Made by a program: the position numbers and the translations under genes. Below the pieces are notes generated by a model that worked only from the letters and a program-made list of their open reading frames with translations, made no database searches and was not told where the DNA came from. 12,488 nucleotides of DNA from Actinomycetes bacterium. Lineage in GTDB: Bacteria > Actinomycetota > Thermoleophilia > Solirubrobacterales > Solirubrobacteraceae. The stretch is from the NCBI GenBank assembly GCA_023405705.1, contig JAEXXR010000715.1, positions 1-12,488 of the forward strand. The letters run 5' to 3'. This document shows, piece by piece, positions 1-7,301 of this stretch. The first letter of the stretch is position 1. The number at the start of each line of letters is the position of its first letter.

Positions 1-346
1 GCCGCGCGCCGAGCGCCTCGCGCCCCGCGCGCGGACGCCGCGCGCCTCGCCCGCCGCAGCGCGCCCGCACCCTTCTCACCTCACCCCGCCGGCACCCCTC
101 GCACCCCCTCGCGAGCACCCTCGCGGAACTGCGTGAAGTACCAGCAAACACGCGGGATTCCGCCCTGTCTCATGTGACATGTTGCGGATGTGCAGTTAAG
201 GGTGGCAATGGCGTGTGCGCCCTGCTACGTTCTGCGCCGTACGGCCGGCCGAGTGCGCCGGCGCCAAAGCAGTGCGACGCACGCGGGTTCGTTGCTGGAC
301 AGCATCCTCCGCGCGAGCAGCAGCACGAAGGCAGTGGAGGGCATAC
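1..346. other. GC-rich region upstream of the cold-shock gene, no supported gene
   Basis: I see no convincing gene here. Bases 1-130 are very GC-rich and of low complexity. One forward frame is open from the window edge to a TGA at 134-136 and would encode a Pro/Ala/Arg-rich tail, so the end of an upstream gene is possible but unsupported. Another forward frame stays open to about 365 but has no ribosome binding site or recognisable product. Bases 64-120 carry six C-runs of three or more. From about 170 the composition becomes more balanced, and this part probably holds the promoter and leader of the cold-shock gene, although no clear -35/-10 pair could be placed. Confidence 0.5.
171..181. 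promoter_or_regulatory. Perfect 11-base palindrome CATGT-G-ACATG
   Basis: Two 5-base arms, CATGT and ACATG, are exactly complementary around a single central G. The site lies 166 bases upstream of the cold-shock start codon, at the switch from very GC-rich to more balanced sequence, where an operator could sit. No known regulator was matched to it, and an 11-base palindrome can occur by chance. Confidence 0.25.
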
Positions 347-550
347 GTGCCGACCGGAACCGTGAAGTGGTTCAGCGACGAGAAGGGCTTCGGCTTCATC
401 ACTCCTGATGAGGGAAGCAGGGACCTCTTCGTCCATCACACGGGCATCAACGCCGACGGGTATCGCTCCCTCGCCGAGGGTGCGAAGGTCTCCTACGACG
501 AGGAGCAGGGCGACAAGGGCCCGAAGGCCGTCAACGTCTCCGCCATCTGA
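347..550 (+). CDS. cspA: Cold-shock domain protein (CspA family)
   Basis: A 67-residue single-stranded nucleic-acid-binding protein of the cold-shock family. These proteins form a five-stranded OB-fold barrel that melts RNA secondary structure and acts as an RNA chaperone in the cytoplasm. Both RNA-binding motifs are visible: RNP1 KGFGFI at residues 13-18 and RNP2 LFVHHT at 27-32. The conserved GTVKWF opening is at residues 4-9. I chose the GTG at 347 because GGAGG lies six bases upstream (336-340) and it gives MPTGTVKWF and the usual length of 67. Longer in-frame ATG starts would add an unrelated Arg-rich extension. The gene stands alone, followed by a terminator at 597-622. Which csp paralogue it is, and whether it is cold-induced or constitutive, cannot be told from here. 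Confidence 0.95.
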   Translation: MPTGTVKWFSDEKGFGFITPDEGSRDLFVHHTGINADGYRSLAEGAKVSYDEEQGDKGPKAVNVSAI

Positions 551-596
551 GCGACTCGCTCCGCGAGCAGCTCAGGCGCCGTCCGCGGCGCCGCGC

Positions 597-622
597 AAAA
601 GGCCTCCGCACGGGGGCCTTTT
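597..622 (+). terminator. Intrinsic terminator after the cold-shock gene
   Basis: AAAAGGCC pairs exactly with GGCCTTTT. The inner bases TCC/GGG add three more pairs (one G-T wobble) around the loop GCAC. The A-tract and T-tract flanks make it a possible bidirectional terminator. Two further short hairpins precede it: CTCGC/GCGAG at 555-567 and GGCGCC/GGCGCC at 575-592. Confidence 0.88.
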
Positions 623-737
623 CGTGTATCTGGACCGGGGTTCCAGCAACCCCGCTACCCTCACCTGGCAGCCATTCGACCCCGTGACCGTGGTCGCTCA
701 TCTCACCGGCGCAGCGCGCTCGGACCGGGGTGTCGCG

Positions 738-743
738 TACAAT
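738..743 (+). promoter_or_regulatory. Candidate -10 box TACAAT for korA
   Basis: TACAAT matches the bacterial -10 consensus at five of six positions and lies 38 bases before the korA GTG, which would give a leader of roughly 30 bases. No good -35 is seen at 16-18 bases spacing. The weak GGGGAA at 767-772 could serve as the ribosome binding site. Confidence 0.45.
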
Positions 744-781
744 GGGGTAAATCCTGATCGAACTTTGGGGAATCTGGCGCG

Positions 782-2643
<1,862 letters not shown>

Positions 2644-2647
<4 letters not shown>

Positions 2648-3690
2648 GCGCGACTCTGCCCCTCAGCAACGGCAACGGCGCCGACCGCAGACTGACGAAG
2701 GCCGACTTCCAGTCCGACCAGGAGACGCGCTGGTGCCCGGGCTGCGGCGACTACGCGATCCTCAACGCCGTCCAGACGCTGATGCCCGACCTCGGCGTCC
2801 CGACGGAGAAGACGGTCTTCGTGACCGGCATCGGCTGCGCCGGCCGTTTCGCGTACTACATGGACACGTACGGGATGCACTCCATCCACGGACGTGCCGC
2901 GACGATCGCGACCGGTCTCGCGACGACGCGCGAGGACCTCTCGATCTGGGTCGTCTCCGGTGACGGCGACGCGCTGTCGATCGGCGGCAACCACCTGATC
3001 CACGCGCTGCGCCGCAACGTGCCGGTGAAGATCCTGCTGTTCAACAACCAGATCTACGGCCTCACGAAGGGCCAGGCGTCGCCGACCTCCGAGCGCGGCA
3101 AGATCACGAAGAGCACCCCGTTCGGCTCGCTCGACCGTCCGTTCAACCCGATCGCGCTGGCGCTCGGCGCCGAGGCGTCGTTCGTCGCCCGCACGCTCGA
3201 CCGCGACAGAAAGCACATGACCGAGGTGCTGCGCCAGGCGGCCGAGCACAAGGGCGCCTCGCTGGTCGAGATCTACCAGAACTGCCCGGTCTTCAACGAC
3301 GGCGCCTTCTTCAACCTGACCGAGAAGGACACGAAGGTCGCCGCGCAGATCCGCCTCGAGCACGGCCAGCCGATCGTCTTCGGCCCCGAGGAGGCCCGCC
3401 GCGGCGTCGCGCGCGCCGACGACGGCGGCCTGGAGATCGTCGAGGCGGTCGGCAACGAGCAGCGCCTGCTCGTCCACGACCAGCACCGCGAGGATCCCTC
3501 GCTGGCGTTCGCCCTCGCCCGCCTCTCCGACGCCCCGACGGAGCCGACCCCGATCGGCGTCTTCCGCCAGGTCGAGCGCCCCGTCCACGGCGCGGCGGCC
3601 AGCGAGAACCCCGGCCGCGTCGTCGGCGACGTCGCCGCCCTCGACGGCCTGCTCCACGCCGGAGACACCTGGACCGTCGCCGGCGCCTGA
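2644..3690 (+). CDS. korB: 2-oxoglutarate:ferredoxin oxidoreductase, beta subunit
   Basis: The 348-residue catalytic subunit that binds thiamine diphosphate and a 4Fe-4S cluster and passes electrons to ferredoxin. Four candidate cluster ligands are in place: C31 and C34 in WCPGCGDY, C65 in GIGC and C214 in QNCPVFND. The thiamine diphosphate/Mg signature runs from GDGDALSIGGNH (107-118) to LLFNNQIYGLTKGQ (131-144). The C-terminal TPIGVFRQVERP is typical of the actinobacterial form. The ATG overlaps the korA stop as ATGA, so the subunits are probably translationally coupled in a 1:1 ratio. The gene ends 67 bases before the response regulator, with a hairpin between. No ferredoxin gene lies beside the pair in this window, so the electron acceptor must be encoded elsewhere. 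Confidence 0.95.
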
Positions 3691-3716
3691 GCCGGCTGCC
3701 GGAATCCGGTCTGCCC

Positions 3717-3744
3717 GCGGGCGGCGGCCGCTTGCGCCGCCCGC
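3717..3744 (+). terminator. GC-rich hairpin after korB
   Basis: A perfect 10-bp inverted repeat, GCGGGCGGCG and CGCCGCCCGC, around an eight-base loop, placed 27 bases after the korB stop. It has no T-tract, which is usual for hairpin terminators in GC-rich actinobacteria. Its right arm ends two bases before the candidate -10 box of the next gene, so it may also affect initiation there. Confidence 0.6.
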
Positions 3745-3745
3745 G

Positions 3746-3751
3746 TACGAT
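3746..3751 (+). promoter_or_regulatory. Candidate -10 box TACGAT for a leaderless regulator transcript
   Basis: TACGAT fits the actinobacterial TANNNT -10 pattern. It ends six bases before the ATG at 3758, so initiation at the usual distance would start the RNA at or next to the A of the start codon. This fits the lack of a Shine-Dalgarno before that gene; the intervening bases are only GTCCCC. No confident -35 is seen because the upstream bases are taken up by the hairpin. Confidence 0.5.
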
Positions 3752-3757
3752 GTCCCC

Positions 3758-4432
3758 ATGCGCATCCTGGTGATCGAGGACGAGACCGCGATCGCCGACT
3801 TCGTGCAGCGCGGGCTGCAGGCAGAGGGCTACGCGGTCACGATCGCCTCCGACGGGATCGAGGGCGAGCAGCGGGCGCTGCACGACGACGTCGACCTCGT
3901 CGTGCTCGACGTGATGCTGCCGGGCCGCGACGGCCTGGCGGTGCTGGCGTCGATCCGACGGGTGAAGCCGGAGCTGCCGGTCGTGATGCTGAGCGCGCGG
4001 GCGACCGTCGACGACCGCGTCGCCGGCCTGGACGGCGGCGCGACCGACTACGTCACGAAGCCGTTCTCGTTCGACGAGCTGGCGGCGCGCGTGCGGGCCC
4101 ATCTGCGGCGCCCGCGCCAGCGCGACGCGACGACGCTGTCGGCCGCCGGGATCGAGCTCGACCTGCTCGGCCGCACCGTCAGACGCGACGGGGTGGAGCT
4201 GCGGCTGTCGGCGCGGGAGTTCGACCTGCTCGCCTACTTCCTGCGTCACCCGGATCAGGCGCTGTCGCGCCAGCAGATCCTCAGCGCCGTCTGGGGCTAC
4301 GACTTCGATCCGGGCACCAATGTCGTCGAGGTCTACATCCGCTACCTGCGGCGCAAGCTCGAGCTGCCCGGCAGACCGGCGCCGATCGACACGCTGCGAT
4401 CGGTCGGGTACCGGCTCACGACACGGCCATGA
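3758..4432 (+). CDS. OmpR/PhoB-family response regulator
   Basis: A 224-residue two-component transcription regulator. The receiver domain (about 1-118) has the acidic pair E8/D9, the phosphorylation site D51 in LVVLDVMLPGRDG, S79 in the Thr/Ser switch position and K101 in VTKPF. A winged-helix DNA-binding domain (about 128-222) follows, with LSAREFDLLAYFLRHP and the recognition-helix region NVVEVYIRYLRRKLE, ending in SVGYRL. All key residues are intact, so it should be functional. The ATG is chosen because MRILVIEDE is the canonical start; it appears leaderless. It overlaps the kinase gene by four bases (ATGA), making an obvious cognate pair. It resembles the TcrA/MprA/CutR group in general form, but the stimulus and target genes cannot be deduced. 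Confidence 0.95.
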   Translation: MRILVIEDETAIADFVQRGLQAEGYAVTIASDGIEGEQRALHDDVDLVVLDVMLPGRDGLAVLASIRRVKPELPVVMLSARATVDDRVAGLDGGATDYVTKPFSFDELAARVRAHLRRPRQRDATTLSAAGIELDLLGRTVRRDGVELRLSAREFDLLAYFLRHPDQALSRQQILSAVWGYDFDPGTNVVEVYIRYLRRKLELPGRPAPIDTLRSVGYRLTTRP

Positions 4433-5952
4433 GCGCGCGGGGGCCAGTACGCGGCGGGAGATCTCGTTGGCGCTGGCTCCGCGGCCTGCGGGCGCGTCTG
4501 GCGCTGTCGATCTCGCTGATCCTCGTCGTCGCGCTGGGGACGGCGTTCGTCGCGACCTACCGCGGCACCGGCACCCAGGTCCGCAACCAGATCGACGAGG
4601 ACCTGCGCACCGACGCGCAGGTGGTCGACTCGAGACTGCCGCTGATCAGAGCGAGACCGGGCGAGATCGCCGAGTCGGCCGAGGAGTACCTCAACGAGCG
4701 CGCGCTCTTCCCGCTCAGCACGCGCCTGTTGATCGTGCGCACGAGAGGCGCCGGCAACGTCTCCAACCTGCCGGAGCTGAACGCGGCGGAGGGCGACCCG
4801 CGGCTCGACCGCGACGTCGCCGGCCCGCGCCGCGAGAGCGACGAGTCGCGCGCGCTGCGGACGGCCGAGCTGGGCTTCTCGACGGTGCGCGTCAACGACG
4901 AGCCGCTGCGGCTCTACTTCACGCCGGTCGTGCGCGACGGCAGAACGGTCGCGGAGATCGGCGTGGGGGAGTCGGCCGCGTCGGTCGCGCGCGCCCAGTC
5001 GGGCGTCGCGCGGACCTTCCTGTTCGCTGGGACGGCGACCCTGCTGGTCGCGATCGTGCTCGGCTTCGCGTTCGCCTCGCGGCTGTCGCGTCCGCTGCGC
5101 AGAATCGCGGGCACGGCCGCCGAGGTGACCGCCGGCGACCTCTCCCAGCGGATCGGAGCATCGGGCCCGCAGGACGAGGTGCGCGTGCTGGCCGACGCCT
5201 TCGACCGGATGCTCGACCGGCTGGAGAACGCCTTCGCCCGGCAGCGTGGCTTCGTCGCCGACGCCTCGCACGAGCTGCGGACGCCGCTGACGGTGATCCG
5301 CGGCCAGCTGGAGGTGCTGGCGCGGCAGACCGAGGTGACGCCGGAGGACGTCCGCCACGTCGACGAGGTCGTGCGGACCGAGGTCGTGCGGATGGAGCGC
5401 CTGGTCGAGGACCTGCTGCTGCTCGCCCGCGCCGACGAAGACGAGCTGGTGCGTCCCGCGCCGCTCGACGTCGCCCCGTTCGTGACCGAGCTGTTCGACG
5501 CCCTGACCCTGACCGCCGACCGCACCTTCGAGCTCGGCGACGTCCCGGTCGGCCGCATCGTCGCCGACGAGGACCGCATCGCCCAGGTCGTCCGCAACCT
5601 CGCGCGCAACGCCGTGGAGCACACCGCTCCCGGCGGCATCGTCCGCCTGACCGTCAGAACGCTCGGCCGCGACCGCCTCGAGCTGGCGATCGAGGACGAC
5701 GGCCCCGGCATCCCCGCCGACCAGCGCGACCGCGTCTTCGACCGCTTCCACCGCACCGACAGCGCCCGCGCCCGCCGCACCGGCGGCGCCGGCCTCGGCC
5801 TCGCCATCGCCCGCGCGATCGTCGAGGCCCACGGCGGCCGCATCTACGCCGACGCCTCCCCCGAGGGCGGGGCGCGAGTGGCGTTCGTCCTGCCGGGGTT
5901 CAGAGCCGCGGGGCGTCGGGCGGGGAAGGAGCCTGTTTCGCGCACGCAGTGA
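4429..5952 (+). CDS. Membrane sensor histidine kinase (HAMP-HisKA-HATPase)
   Basis: A 507-residue membrane sensor kinase, cognate to the preceding regulator. After a basic cytoplasmic start, the first membrane helix is at about 24-43. An extracytoplasmic sensor domain of about 150 residues follows, without cysteines and ending in LYFTPVVRDGRTVAEIGVGE, which resembles small PAS-like (PDC/sCache) sensor folds. The second helix is at about 196-216, then a HAMP linker to about 268. The HisKA dimerisation domain has H281 in DASHELRTPL as the phosphoacceptor. The ATPase domain shows an N-box (RNLARNAVEHT, N394), a G1 box (DGPGIP from 424), an F-box (VFDRFHRTD) and a G2 box (GGAGLGLA from 452). All catalytic motifs are intact. 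The short Arg-rich tail after FVLPGF is not conserved in the family. The ligand is unknown. Confidence 0.94.
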   Translation: MSARGPVRGGRSRWRWLRGLRARLALSISLILVVALGTAFVATYRGTGTQVRNQIDEDLRTDAQVVDSRLPLIRARPGEIAESAEEYLNERALFPLSTRLLIVRTRGAGNVSNLPELNAAEGDPRLDRDVAGPRRESDESRALRTAELGFSTVRVNDEPLRLYFTPVVRDGRTVAEIGVGESAASVARAQSGVARTFLFAGTATLLVAIVLGFAFASRLSRPLRRIAGTAAEVTAGDLSQRIGASGPQDEVRVLADAFDRMLDRLENAFARQRGFVADASHELRTPLTVIRGQLEVLARQTEVTPEDVRHVDEVVRTEVVRMERLVEDLLLLARADEDELVRPAPLDVAPFVTELFDALTLTADRTFELGDVPVGRIVADEDRIAQVVRNLARNAVEHTAPGGIVRLTVRTLGRDRLELAIEDDGPGIPADQRDRVFDRFHRTDSARARRTGGAGLGLAIARAIVEAHGGRIYADASPEGGARVAFVLPGFRAAGRRAGKEPVSRTQ

Positions 5953-6020
5953 GCGCGGGCTCCGATCCTGTCGGCACGAGAACACCTCGCTGCGCGTCGC
6001 GCCCGTTCGATGCCGTGGAC

Positions 6021-6065
6021 ACTTGCAGGTGTGCCGCTGCGGCTCACTCGGCTGAGCATGCAAGT
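6021..6065. repeat. Nested inverted repeat downstream of the kinase gene
   Basis: ACTTGCA at 6021-6027 is exactly complementary to TGCAAGT at 6059-6065. Inside it, GCTCA (6042-6046) and TGAGC (6053-6057) form a second hairpin with the six-base loop CTCGGC. The element could be a transcript end for the regulator-kinase operon, but no T-tract follows. Confidence 0.35.
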
Positions 6066-6139
6066 AATGAATCTCGCGCCGACCGCGTGTCTTGGAGCGG
6101 CGTCGTAACTCCCCGCGAGCGACCCGCAAGGAAGCTTTG

Positions 6140-6238
6140 ATGGATTCACGCGAACCGGAAAGATGTCTTATGGCAAAGCCTACAAGACTGGAAATCCGAA
6201 CATCCGAGCGCAGCGAGAAAAGCGATTATATAACATGA
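6140..6238 (+). CDS. Possible 32-residue small ORF
   Basis: An ATG at 6140 opens a 32-codon frame ending at TGA 6236-6238. AAGGAAG at 6128-6134 is a good Shine-Dalgarno at a fitting distance (AGGA seven bases from the ATG). The product would be small and highly charged, beginning MDSREPERC, with many Arg, Glu and Ser residues and no membrane segment or signal peptide. No family was recognised. Against it, the codons used (TCA, TGT, CTT, ACA, ATA, AAA) are unlike those of the neighbouring genes, and the frame contains the stem-loop at 6156-6198. It could be a leader peptide, a gene remnant or chance. Confidence 0.25.
   Translation: MDSREPERCLMAKPTRLEIRTSERSEKSDYIT
6156..6198 (+). ncRNA. Nested three-tier stem-loop, candidate structured RNA
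   Basis: Three stems share one axis: CGGA/TCCG (6156-6159 with 6195-6198), GTCTT/AAGAC (6165-6169 with 6184-6188) and GGC/GCC (6172-6174 with 6178-6180) around an AAA loop. The purine-rich internal loops AAGAT and TGGAAA separate the outer two. It matches no riboswitch class I can name; a passing likeness of GGCAAAGCC to part of the cyclic-di-GMP riboswitch does not extend further. It may simply be structure within a leader. Confidence 0.25.
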
Positions 6239-6266
6239 ATCGGTGAATCATTGCCCTCTGCTATGG

Positions 6267-6295
6267 TTGTCGCATTGGTGACGTCGTGATACGGT
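6267..6295 (+). promoter_or_regulatory. Candidate promoter TTGTCG-N17-TACGGT
   Basis: A TTGTCG -35 (6267-6272) and a TACGGT -10 of TANNNT form (6290-6295) are separated by 17 bases. If used, it would give a leader of about 215 bases for the small secreted protein gene at 6520. Confidence 0.3.
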
Positions 6296-6423
6296 CGCTG
6301 TGGGTTCAGGGGGAATGCGGATCTTCGTCAAGTGACGCTGATGCGCGCGGACCACTGGGCTCTGGTCGTGTTGCCCGCTCGAAGGGGGGTGTCGTCGAGA
6401 GCGAACCGTAGTTGCGCGGCTCG

Positions 6424-6445
6424 CAATTCATTGCTGCGCGAATTG
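6424..6445. repeat. Inverted repeat CAATTC/GAATTG
   Basis: CAATTC (6424-6429) and GAATTG (6440-6445) are perfectly complementary around a 10-base spacer. The right arm touches the candidate -35 of the promoter just downstream, so it could be an operator. Short and unproven. Confidence 0.25.
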
Positions 6446-6475
6446 TTGCCGCGGTGTCAGTAGTGGATCGATAAA
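6446..6475 (+). promoter_or_regulatory. Candidate proximal promoter TTGCCG-N18-GATAAA
   Basis: TTGCCG (6446-6451) and GATAAA (6470-6475) are 18 bases apart in the AT-rich patch. RNA would start near 6482, at the leader hairpin, about 38 bases before the ATG at 6520. This is more economical than the distal candidate. Confidence 0.35.
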
Positions 6476-6482
6476 AATCATT

Positions 6483-6505
6483 TCCCATTCATCTGAAGAA
6501 TGGGA
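6483..6505 (+). promoter_or_regulatory. Leader hairpin next to the ribosome binding site of the small secreted gene
   Basis: TCCCATTC (6483-6490) pairs over eight bases with GAATGGGA (6498-6505) around the loop ATCTGAA. Three bases after the stem begins the Shine-Dalgarno GAAAGG (6508-6513), followed six bases on by the ATG. The position at the 5' end of the predicted RNA suggests a stabilising or translation-tuning element. Confidence 0.45.
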
Positions 6506-6519
6506 GCGAAAGGTTAATC

Positions 6520-7029
6520 ATGAAGAAGCTGTTCCTTGCGGCGGCGCTGTTTGCGCTCGCCCTTCTCGGCATGTCCTCGGTCGCGTCCGCGACGATCACG
6601 TCGCCGGCGCCCGGTACGTCGGTCACCGCCAACGGCAGAATCACGCTCAGAGGGTCGATCGTTAACACCGTTTGTTCGGTCTCCCTGACCGGTAGAGTCG
6701 CCGCTGGCGGCGTTGGCGCGACTGGCATCACGGGTTCTTCGAGCGGTTGCTCGCTCGGCACGCTCACGTTCAGATCTGTCGGCGACAAGACGTCGAACCT
6801 AAACGGCACCTGGAGCGTGTCCCTCTCGGCGACGCTCGTCGCTCCGATCGTCGGTACCTGCAACTACAGCGGTGGCCTGAGCGGCACCTGGGCCTACGAC
6901 GAGGAGCAGGGCACGGTCCTAACCATCACGGGCAACACGCTGGCGCTCCAGAGCGGCAGCGGCTCGCTCTGCATCGCGAGACCGATAGTGACCGGGACGC
7001 TCGTCCTACTAGGCGTCGTCACCGCGTAG
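6520..7029 (+). CDS. Small secreted four-cysteine protein of unknown function
   Basis: A 169-residue exported protein. The N-terminus is a clear Sec signal peptide: MKK, a hydrophobic stretch (residues 4-17) and a likely signal peptidase I site after VASA at residue 24. The mature chain of about 145 residues is rich in Ser, Thr, Gly and Val with alternating polar and hydrophobic residues, suggesting a beta-sandwich. It has exactly four cysteines (C52, C77, C114, C151), which could form two disulfides outside the cell. No lipobox or membrane anchor is seen. The start is fixed by GAAAGG six bases upstream. It has its own terminator at 7052-7079 and is probably monocistronic. I recognise no named family; small exported proteins of this style seem common in Thermoleophilia, which is inference. 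Several codons (GTT, AAC CTA, ATA) are less GC-biased than in korAB. Confidence 0.85.
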   Translation: MKKLFLAAALFALALLGMSSVASATITSPAPGTSVTANGRITLRGSIVNTVCSVSLTGRVAAGGVGATGITGSSSGCSLGTLTFRSVGDKTSNLNGTWSVSLSATLVAPIVGTCNYSGGLSGTWAYDEEQGTVLTITGNTLALQSGSGSLCIARPIVTGTLVLLGVVTA

Positions 7030-7051
7030 TGACGAAGTAGCGAACGCCTTC

Positions 7052-7079
7052 GACGGGGCGGTCTTCGGGCCGCCCCGTC
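7052..7079 (+). terminator. Strong hairpin terminator after the small secreted gene
   Basis: A perfect 10-bp stem, GACGGGGCGG with CCGCCCCGTC, around an eight-base loop TCTTCGGG, 22 bases after the stop codon. The following bases (TGTCGTTGTCGG) are mildly T-rich. Confidence 0.85.
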
Positions 7080-7147
7080 TGTCGTTGTCGGTGGTGTGCT
7101 TGATGTCGCGGTTTGGAGGCGTAGCAACACCGGTATGTGGAGCGTGT

Positions 7148-7192
7148 GTGCAAAGGATCCAAAGATCGGGATTTACCGGTTGTAGGTTGCAC
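7148..7192. repeat. Inverted repeat GTGCAA/TTGCAC overlapping a candidate -35
   Basis: GTGCAA (7148-7153) and TTGCAC (7187-7192) are exact complements 33 bases apart. The right arm is itself the best -35 candidate for the propeller operon. It could serve as an operator or form a hairpin. Confidence 0.3.
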
Positions 7193-7216
7193 GCTTGTGG
7201 GGGACTAGGCGATACT
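7187..7216 (+). promoter_or_regulatory. Candidate promoter TTGCAC-N18-GATACT of the secreted two-gene operon
   Basis: TTGCAC (7187-7192) and GATACT (7211-7216) are separated by 18 bases and would start RNA near 7223, giving a leader of about 80 bases before the ATG at 7302. The dyad CTCGT-AG-ACGAG (7215-7226) covers the end of the -10 and the predicted start point, a typical repressor position. Confidence 0.45.
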
Positions 7217-7226
7217 CGTAGACGAG
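7215..7226. promoter_or_regulatory. 12-base dyad CTCGT-AG-ACGAG at the predicted transcription start
   Basis: Two perfectly complementary five-base arms with a two-base centre, overlapping the -10 candidate and predicted +1 of the secreted operon. No regulator can be named. Confidence 0.3.
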
Positions 7227-7301
7227 GGAGTTTTTCGTAGGTCGCGCACGATCGGCTTCGCGTATCGGGCCGCGACGTGACAGGTCTGGAGGAGCAGCTG
7301 C

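Larger units (their letters stand above)
5953..6519. other. 567-base intergenic region, AT-richer, with nested inverted repeats
   Basis: This stretch between the kinase and the small secreted protein is visibly AT-richer than the flanking genes, most of all around 6140-6260 and 6465-6500. It contains a weak GAGC/GCTC hairpin just after the kinase stop (5951-5962), a nested inverted repeat at 6021-6065, a nested stem-loop at 6156-6198, a possible small ORF at 6140-6238, two candidate promoters and a leader hairpin. No tRNA or known riboswitch was recognised, and no long ORF on either strand has support. Confidence 0.6.

Noticed and set aside
215..346. An N-terminal extension of the cold-shock protein starting at ATG 215.
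   Set aside because: The extra 44 residues are Arg/Ala-rich and unlike the family, while GTG 347 has GGAGG at ideal spacing and gives the normal 67-residue length.
6001..6016. GTTCGAT resembling a tRNA T-loop.
   Set aside because: The flanking five bases on each side do not pair, and no acceptor or anticodon stem can be built around it.
4320..6140. A 606-codon + strand frame across the regulator end and the kinase.
   Set aside because: It is a shifted frame of the kinase gene, with Arg/Pro/Ala repeats and no domains. The kinase frame has all HisKA and ATPase motifs.
6165..6188. GGCAAAGCC as part of a cyclic-di-GMP riboswitch.
   Set aside because: Only a short core resemblance; the flanking conserved segments and the second helix are missing.
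6341..6463. A 40-codon ORF starting MRADHW in the intergenic region.
   Set aside because: No ribosome binding site, no recognisable features, and it overlaps a candidate operator and promoter.
7103..7240. A 45-codon ORF with a Cys-x2-Cys ... Cys-x4-Cys pattern resembling a zinc ribbon.
   Set aside because: The Shine-Dalgarno is weak, codons such as AGG, GTA, CTA and TTT are unlike the neighbours, and the frame runs through the best promoter for the next operon. The cysteine pattern is probably chance.
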